The notes beneath the pieces are model-generated. The model was not told the DNA's origin, made no database searches, and saw only the letters and a program-made list of their open reading frames with translations. A stretch of 64,000 nt of DNA from Palsa-504 sp963835775. GTDB lineage: Bacteria; Actinomycetota; Actinomycetes; Streptosporangiales; Streptosporangiaceae. Each line of letters starts with the position of its first letter. Position 1 is the stretch's first letter. Shown here piece by piece: positions 60,074-64,000 of the stretch. A program made the position numbers and the translations under genes. The stretch covers positions 124,001-188,000 of the forward strand of contig CAWIHB010000001.1 in NCBI GenBank assembly GCA_963835775.1, written 5' to 3'.

Positions 60074-60475
60074 TTAGACCGCCCGCATCCGGTTGTTGCG
60101 GGGGTCGTGGGTGACCTCGGCCATTCCGAGTTCCTCGAGCAGCGGGGGCAGGTACATGCCGAACCGGCCGCGGTAGCCGTTACGCAGGCCGTACCAGCCG
60201 CCGACCGGGTTGCCGGGCGACCGGCCCCAGGCCTCGACCGTGCCGTCGGCGGCGGGCTTCTTCTCGTCGGCCGCGCCGAGCGGGACCCAGTCGCCTTGCT
60301 CGGTCAGCCAGGCGTGCAGGTCGTCGATGGCCCGGAGCTGGTACTTCAGCGTGGTGGAGCCGACCTGGCAGACCAGGGTCGGCGGGTCGGCCTGCTTGTC
60401 TTGGTACATGGTGTAGCTGGACGTGCCGGGCGGGGTCTTGAGCTGCCACGGGTCGTCCTTGGTGCCAGCGGCCAT
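60074..60475 (-). CDS. Conserved hypothetical protein in an ArsR-SRPBCC operon
   Basis: A 133-residue soluble protein: AAGTKDDPWQLKTPPGTSSY and TMYQDKQADPP near the N-terminus, and GNPVGGWYGLRNGYRGRFGM near the C-terminus. It resembles uncharacterised actinobacterial proteins usually found near SRPBCC genes. Its ATG overlaps the stop of the SRPBCC gene (ATGA). No catalytic motif is recognisable. Confidence 0.72.
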   Translation of the reverse strand: MAAGTKDDPWQLKTPPGTSSYTMYQDKQADPPTLVCQVGSTTLKYQLRAIDDLHAWLTEQGDWVPLGAADEKKPAADGTVEAWGRSPGNPVGGWYGLRNGYRGRFGMYLPPLLEELGMAEVTHDPRNNRMRAV

Positions 60476-60924
60476 CAGGTGCCTCCTTCGGTGATCACGG
60501 TCAGGTAGTGCGGCAGCAGCGTCTGCCAGGCGGCCTGGTTGCGGTCCCGCCACGGGCCGGCGGCCTGGCCCAGCCGCTCCCAGCCGCGGTGGGTGATCTC
60601 GATCCTGGTTTGCGCGGCGCCCTGGGCGGTGAAACGGATCTCCACCTCGGTGGCCTCGGCCGGCTCCCGGCCCAGGTACCACAGGTAGCCGAGCCTGGCC
60701 GGCGGCTGCCACGCGGTCACCTCGCCCCACTCGTGCTCGGTGCCGTCGGCGGCGCGCTCGAAGATCCGGCCGCCCACGCTGGGCTGCAGGACGATCTGCT
60801 TGGCGTTGCCGCTGACCGTGTGGTCGCGGGGCCACCAGGCGCTGATGCGGGCGGTCCAGGTGGTGAAGGCGTGTTCGGCGGCGCAGGCCACGTCGAAGGA
60901 AATCCGCAGCGGATCGTTGGTCAT
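60475..60924 (-). CDS. SRPBCC (AHSA1-like) protein
   Basis: A 149-residue START-like ligand-binding protein. Typical parts are AAEHAFTTWTARISAWWPRD at the N-terminus, GGRIFERAADGTEHEWGEVT and TRIEITHRGWERLG. AHSA1-like proteins paired with ArsR regulators are common in actinobacteria; their ligands are mostly unknown. It overlaps both neighbours by ATGA, so the three genes ArsR-SRPBCC-unknown form one transcript. Confidence 0.85.
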   Translation of the reverse strand: MTNDPLRISFDVACAAEHAFTTWTARISAWWPRDHTVSGNAKQIVLQPSVGGRIFERAADGTEHEWGEVTAWQPPARLGYLWYLGREPAEATEVEIRFTAQGAAQTRIEITHRGWERLGQAAGPWRDRNQAAWQTLLPHYLTVITEGGT

Positions 60925-61250
60925 GATTCTGAAGTGGTATCGGTGTTCTCGGCCATCAGCCGGAACCGGCGGGCGGCGTCGCCCCAGACGCCGTCCAGGT
61001 AGGCCTGGATGGCCTGCATGCCCTCGTCCCGCAGGTGGTAGATCCGCCGGGTGCCCTGGGCCTGCTCGGACACCATCCCGGCCTCCTTGAGCAGGCGCAG
61101 GTGACGGGAGACCGCGGGACGGCTGATGGGCAGGGCCGCGGCGATCTGGAGCACCGGCTTGTCCCCCTCGCTGAGCAGGCGCAGGATGTCCCGCCGGTGC
61201 GGGTCGCCCAGGGCCTCGAACGGATCGCCGGAAGGGCCTGCCCTGGTCAT
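60921..61250 (-). CDS. ArsR-family transcriptional regulator
   Basis: A 109-residue winged-helix repressor: FEALGDPHRRDILRLLSEGD, ALPISRPAVSRHLRLLKEAG and RRIYHLRDEGMQAIQAYLD. No cysteine metal motif is present, so it is of the non-metal type usually linked to SRPBCC genes. It heads the three-gene operon and probably represses it through the inverted repeat at 61287. Confidence 0.9.
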   Translation of the reverse strand: MTRAGPSGDPFEALGDPHRRDILRLLSEGDKPVLQIAAALPISRPAVSRHLRLLKEAGMVSEQAQGTRRIYHLRDEGMQAIQAYLDGVWGDAARRFRLMAENTDTTSES

Positions 61251-61286
61251 GCTGTCCTGCCCCTGGTTGGTAACACTCAGGCTACC

Positions 61287-61302
61287 GTAACACGCAAGTT
61301 AC
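61287..61302. promoter_or_regulatory. Candidate ArsR operator
   Basis: GTAAC and GTTAC form an inverted repeat with a six-base centre, 37 bp before the arsR start codon. A third GTAAC-like box lies at 61270. This is a plausible autoregulatory site. Confidence 0.45.
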
Positions 61303-61325
61303 CGATCTGTCGCTTCGGGTCGAGG

Positions 61326-61997
61326 CTACGGGCGTTCGCTAGTGCCGGGGGTGAGCAGGCCGCGGTTGAAGGCCTCGGCGACAGCGGCGGCGCGGTCACC
61401 GACGCCTAGTTTGGCGTAGATGTTGAGCAAGTGGGTCTTGACGGTGGCTTCGGTGATGAACAGGCAGGCGGCGGCCTCGCGGTTGTTGTTACCTGCGGCC
61501 ACCAGCTCGAGGACCTCGAGCTCGCGCTGGCTGAGCGGTCCCGTGCCGGGGGTGCGGACCCGGCTCATCAGCCGGGCGGTCACGGCGGGCGACAGCACCG
61601 CCTGGCCCTGGGCCGCGGCCCGGACCGCGTGTATCAGCTCGGCCCGGGGGGCGTCCTTGAGCATGTAGCCGGTGGCGCCCGCCTCGATCGCGGGCAGCAC
61701 GTAGCTGTCGGTGTCGTAGGTGGTCAGGACCAGTACGCGGGCCGGGACGCCGCGGCGGGCCAGCTCCGTGATGGCGGTCAGGCCGTCCATGCCGGGCATG
61801 CGCAGGTCCATCAGGATCACGTCGGGCTTAAGCGCCTGGGCCAGCTTGACCGCCTCGGCGCCGTCGCGGGCCTCGCCGAGCACCTCGAAGCCAGGATCGC
61901 GGGCGAACATAGCACTCAGCCCGTCCCTTACCACCGGGTGGTCGTCGGCGATGAGCAGGCGGATGGGGGCGCCGTCGGCCGGCCCGGGGGTGCTCAT
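61326..61997 (-). CDS. NarL/LuxR-family response regulator
   Basis: A 223-residue regulator. The receiver domain has LLIADDHPVVRDGLSAMFAR, phospho-aspartate in VILMDLRMPGMDGLTAI and the lysine in GYMLKDAPRAELI. The LuxR helix-turn-helix is LSQRELEVLELVAAGNNNRE, followed by TEATVKTHLLNIYAKLGVGD. Its ATG overlaps the kinase stop (ATGA), so it forms a pair with it. The ABC-2 transporter upstream of the kinase is the likely target, a common arrangement. Confidence 0.93.
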   Translation of the reverse strand: MSTPGPADGAPIRLLIADDHPVVRDGLSAMFARDPGFEVLGEARDGAEAVKLAQALKPDVILMDLRMPGMDGLTAITELARRGVPARVLVLTTYDTDSYVLPAIEAGATGYMLKDAPRAELIHAVRAAAQGQAVLSPAVTARLMSRVRTPGTGPLSQRELEVLELVAAGNNNREAAACLFITEATVKTHLLNIYAKLGVGDRAAAVAEAFNRGLLTPGTSERP

Positions 61998-63484
61998 GAG
62001 CGGGCCGCGACGGAGGCGACCGGGATGCAGGCCGAGATCCCGGTGCCGACGCCCGGCTCCGATTCGACCTGCAGCGTGCCGGCCAGGCTCTCGATGCGCT
62101 GGCGCATGGCGACCAGGCCGAAGCCGCCGTCGTCCGGCTGGCCGTCGTCCGGCTGGCCGTCGTCCGGCTGGCCGTCGTCCGGCTGGCCGTCGTCCGGCTG
62201 GCCGCCGACCGGATGGCGCAGGCCGTCGCTGACGCTGAGGCCGGCCAGGCCGTTGGCGTGGCTGACCGGACCGCGGCCGTGGCTGGTGCTGCTGTTGCCG
62301 GTACTGGCGCTGGTGCCGTTGGTGTTGCCGGTGCCTTTGGTCCCGGCGGCCTGGGCACAGAGTCTCGCGCGGTCGAAGCCCCGGCCGTCGTCGCGCACAT
62401 CCAGGGCTACCTCGTGCTCCATGTACGAGAGGGTGACCCCGACCCGGGTGGCCTGCGCGTGCCTGGCCACGTTAGCCAGCGCCTCCTGCGCGGCGCGCAG
62501 CAGCGTGAACTCGGCCTCGGGCTGCATCGGCCGGGCCGTGCCGGTCGTCGTGACCTGGACCGGTATGCCGTGCAGGGCCGACCAGCGCCCGGCCGCGTCG
62601 CCGAGCGCCTCGCTCAGCCGGCCGGTCTCCAGCGACTCGGGGCGCAGCGCCTCCACCGACCGGCGGGCCTCCGACAGGCTGTCCCGGGCCAGGCTGGTCG
62701 CGGCCTCGAAGTGGCGGCGCCAGCCGGACGGGTCGTCGGCGGCCTGCTCGGCCGCCTGGAGCTGGGTGATGATCCCGGTGAGGCCCTGGGCCAGGGTGTC
62801 GTGGATCTCCCGGGCCATCCGCTGCCGCTCGTCCAGGACACCGGCCTCCCGGGCCTGGGTCAGCAGCTGGTGCTGCAGCCCCGCGTTCTCGGCCAGGCTC
62901 GCCTCGAGCATGCGGTTGGCCGTGCTCAGCTCGTCCAGCGCGTGCTTGCGCCGGTTGTCCAGCACGGTGCTTTGCCACCGGGACCAGGCGTAGGCCATCG
63001 CGATGGCCACGTTCGCGGCGATGATGATCAGGTAGATGATCACGCCGCTGGCGGTGGCCTTGTTCACGCCGTAGGCCTGCGAAGTGGCGGCCAGCAGTCC
63101 CACCCCGGCCGCGCCGAGCAGCCGCCACGGCCAGACCAGGAACCTGATCACGTAGAAGTAGATGGTGAACGTGTACAGCCCGAAAATGGTGTTGTCGAGG
63201 ACCAGGAGCGCGCCGATCACGATCAGCACGGTGATGAACATTGCCATCACCCGGGGGCGGTAGCGCCAGGCCGGGTGCAGCTGGTACGCCCCCAGCATCC
63301 AGGCGGCGGCCAGGCCGCTCAGGATGAGCCCGGCCACCTCCGCGTGTCGCCCGGGTTTCCCGACCGACAGGGACAGCAGGACGCAGAAGACCAGCATGCC
63401 GTAGGGCAGGAGATCCAGTACCAGATGATCGCGCTGCACCAGCGGGTCCGGGTTGATGGGATTCTGCGGCATGGGGCTGGTCAT
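61994..63484 (-). CDS. Sensor histidine kinase (HisKA_3/DesK type) with repeat insertion
   Basis: A 496-residue membrane kinase with about six hydrophobic segments in the first 190 residues. The phospho-histidine is in RQRMAREIHDTLAQGLTGII. The ATP-binding domain has LRAAQEALANVARHAQATRV and LDVRDDGRGFD. Normally GFGLVAMRQRIE follows within about 15 residues, but here roughly 75 low-complexity residues intervene. These include QPDDG repeated five times, encoded by a 15-bp tandem repeat. The start at 63484 has GGAGG six bases upstream; an ATG at 63499 lacks a ribosome site. Confidence 0.9.
   Translation of the reverse strand: MTSPMPQNPINPDPLVQRDHLVLDLLPYGMLVFCVLLSLSVGKPGRHAEVAGLILSGLAAAWMLGAYQLHPAWRYRPRVMAMFITVLIVIGALLVLDNTIFGLYTFTIYFYVIRFLVWPWRLLGAAGVGLLAATSQAYGVNKATASGVIIYLIIIAANVAIAMAYAWSRWQSTVLDNRRKHALDELSTANRMLEASLAENAGLQHQLLTQAREAGVLDERQRMAREIHDTLAQGLTGIITQLQAAEQAADDPSGWRRHFEAATSLARDSLSEARRSVEALRPESLETGRLSEALGDAAGRWSALHGIPVQVTTTGTARPMQPEAEFTLLRAAQEALANVARHAQATRVGVTLSYMEHEVALDVRDDGRGFDRARLCAQAAGTKGTGNTNGTSASTGNSSTSHGRGPVSHANGLAGLSVSDGLRHPVGGQPDDGQPDDGQPDDGQPDDGQPDDGGFGLVAMRQRIESLAGTLQVESEPGVGTGISACIPVASVAARS
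62127..62201 (-). repeat. 15-bp tandem repeat (x5) inside the kinase ATPase domain
   Basis: Five identical units of ccgtcgtccggctgg (plus strand) run from 62127 to 62201, with a degenerate sixth copy after them. On the coding strand they give QPDDG. Identity of all units suggests recent expansion. Confidence 0.95.
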
Positions 63485-63505
63485 CTGCGGCCTCCACATA
63501 AAAAT

Positions 63506-64000
63506 CTACTCCCAGCGGAAGAATCTGGCTGCGGCCAGCCCGAACGCCACCGCCCAGCCGGCCATGGTCAGCAGCTGCAGCGCGGTCGGCCAGGAGCCCT
63601 CGGCGGCTGCGGTCAGGGCCGGCACCGCGGCCCCGAGCGGGGTGGCGTGGCTGACGTGCTGCAGGGCGGCGGGCATGTTCGGGATCGGCAGCCACAGCCC
63701 GGCGAAGAACATCAGCGGGTAGAACAGCAGCGCGCCGATCCCGCGGGCCACCCGCCCGGTGGGAGCGATCGCGGCGACCAGCAGGCCGGCCGCCATCAGC
63801 GCGGCGGCGGCCAGCAGCGCGGCGAGGACGAACCCGCCGAGCTGACGCGGCAGCGGGACGCCGAACCCGAGCCTGGCCACCACCAGGAGCAGGACCACCA
63901 TGATCACCGCGACCGCGAGGTCGGCCGCCAGCTGCGCGGCCAGGACCCGGACCGGGCCGATCGGCGTGGTCCGCAGCCGGCGCAGCACTCCGCGCTCCCG
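63506..64000 (-). CDS. ABC-2 type transporter permease (partial, runs off window)
   Basis: C-terminal 164 residues of an ABC-2 permease; the start is beyond the right edge. The visible part begins with the conserved cytoplasmic loop RRLRTTPIGPVRVLAAQLAA. Five hydrophobic segments follow, for example VAVIMVVLLLVVARLG and IGALLFYPLMFFAGLWLPIP, the latter matching the conserved last-third motif of this family. It ends 21 bp before the kinase start, so transporter, kinase and regulator form one operon. Confidence 0.88.
   Translation of the reverse strand, partial: RERGVLRRLRTTPIGPVRVLAAQLAADLAVAVIMVVLLLVVARLGFGVPLPRQLGGFVLAALLAAAALMAAGLLVAAIAPTGRVARGIGALLFYPLMFFAGLWLPIPNMPAALQHVSHATPLGAAVPALTAAAEGSWPTALQLLTMAGWAVAFGLAAARFFRWE

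Overview
This is a 64-kb chromosomal window from a high-GC actinobacterium. Third codon positions are almost always G or C, GTG starts are frequent, neighbouring genes often overlap by ATGA, GTGA or TGATG, and the gene families are actinobacterial (coxMSLDE, stressosome and SpoIIE-phosphatase genes, F420-type LLM oxidoreductase, MobC/relaxase pair). The genus cannot be fixed from the sequence; a soil actinomycete is the best guess. No rRNA or tRNA genes and no CRISPR array were seen.

Positions 1 to about 4,235 are one end of an integrated mobilizable element. A relaxase runs off the left edge, followed by mobC, an oriT-like site, an unusual array of GTG triplets spaced exactly 10 bp apart, a small accessory gene and a large serine recombinase. 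The recombinase directly abuts the 3' remnant of a DUF222/HNH (REP13E12-like) gene, which marks the insertion point.

Positions 4.3-12.5 kb are core-like: a CDF metal transporter, a sensor kinase/response regulator pair, a methyltransferase-GT-C glycosyltransferase pair and a sulfite-oxidase-like molybdoenzyme with a membrane partner. Positions 12.6-18.5 kb (minus strand) encode a form I aerobic carbon monoxide dehydrogenase operon (coxM-S-L-D-E). A yeast-type cytosine deaminase and an uncharacterised gene follow. Positions 19.9-26 kb hold two ABC exporters. One is MacB/FtsX-like and ends in a strong terminator; the other is DrrAB-like and is divergent from a TetR regulator with a clear operator. 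Two degraded LuxR-type response-regulator remnants flank this block.

Positions 26-47.5 kb are mixed metabolism: a lipoprotein, lgt, ftsH, a zinc alcohol dehydrogenase, a STAS protein, acs, a frameshifted DUF427 gene, sixA, a minisatellite, a MaoC-dehydratase pseudogene, a LysM/transglycosylase protein, a divergent class II aldolase/mtnA pair suggesting methylthioadenosine or deoxyadenosine salvage, an LLM oxidoreductase, an amidohydrolase, ppk2, a flavin monooxygenase and a cupin.

Positions 47.5-51.1 kb carry an esterase, an ATP-grasp ligase and a glutamate-cysteine-ligase-like enzyme in tandem, an uncharacterised ligase cluster. Positions 51.3-59.0 kb form one tightly overlapping seven-gene operon: rsbR-rsbS-rsbT, then an RsbT-like ATPase fused to a SpoIIE phosphatase, a hybrid kinase, a receiver-GAF-PP2C phosphatase and a PAS-GAF-PP2C phosphatase. 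A further STAS protein is divergent from it. The right end (59.7-64 kb) has a tiny membrane protein, an ArsR-SRPBCC-unknown operon, a NarL/DesK-type two-component system and the edge of an ABC-2 permease.

Two themes cross the window. Several genes are frameshifted or reduced to remnants, and short tandem repeats recur, all with unit lengths divisible by three inside genes.
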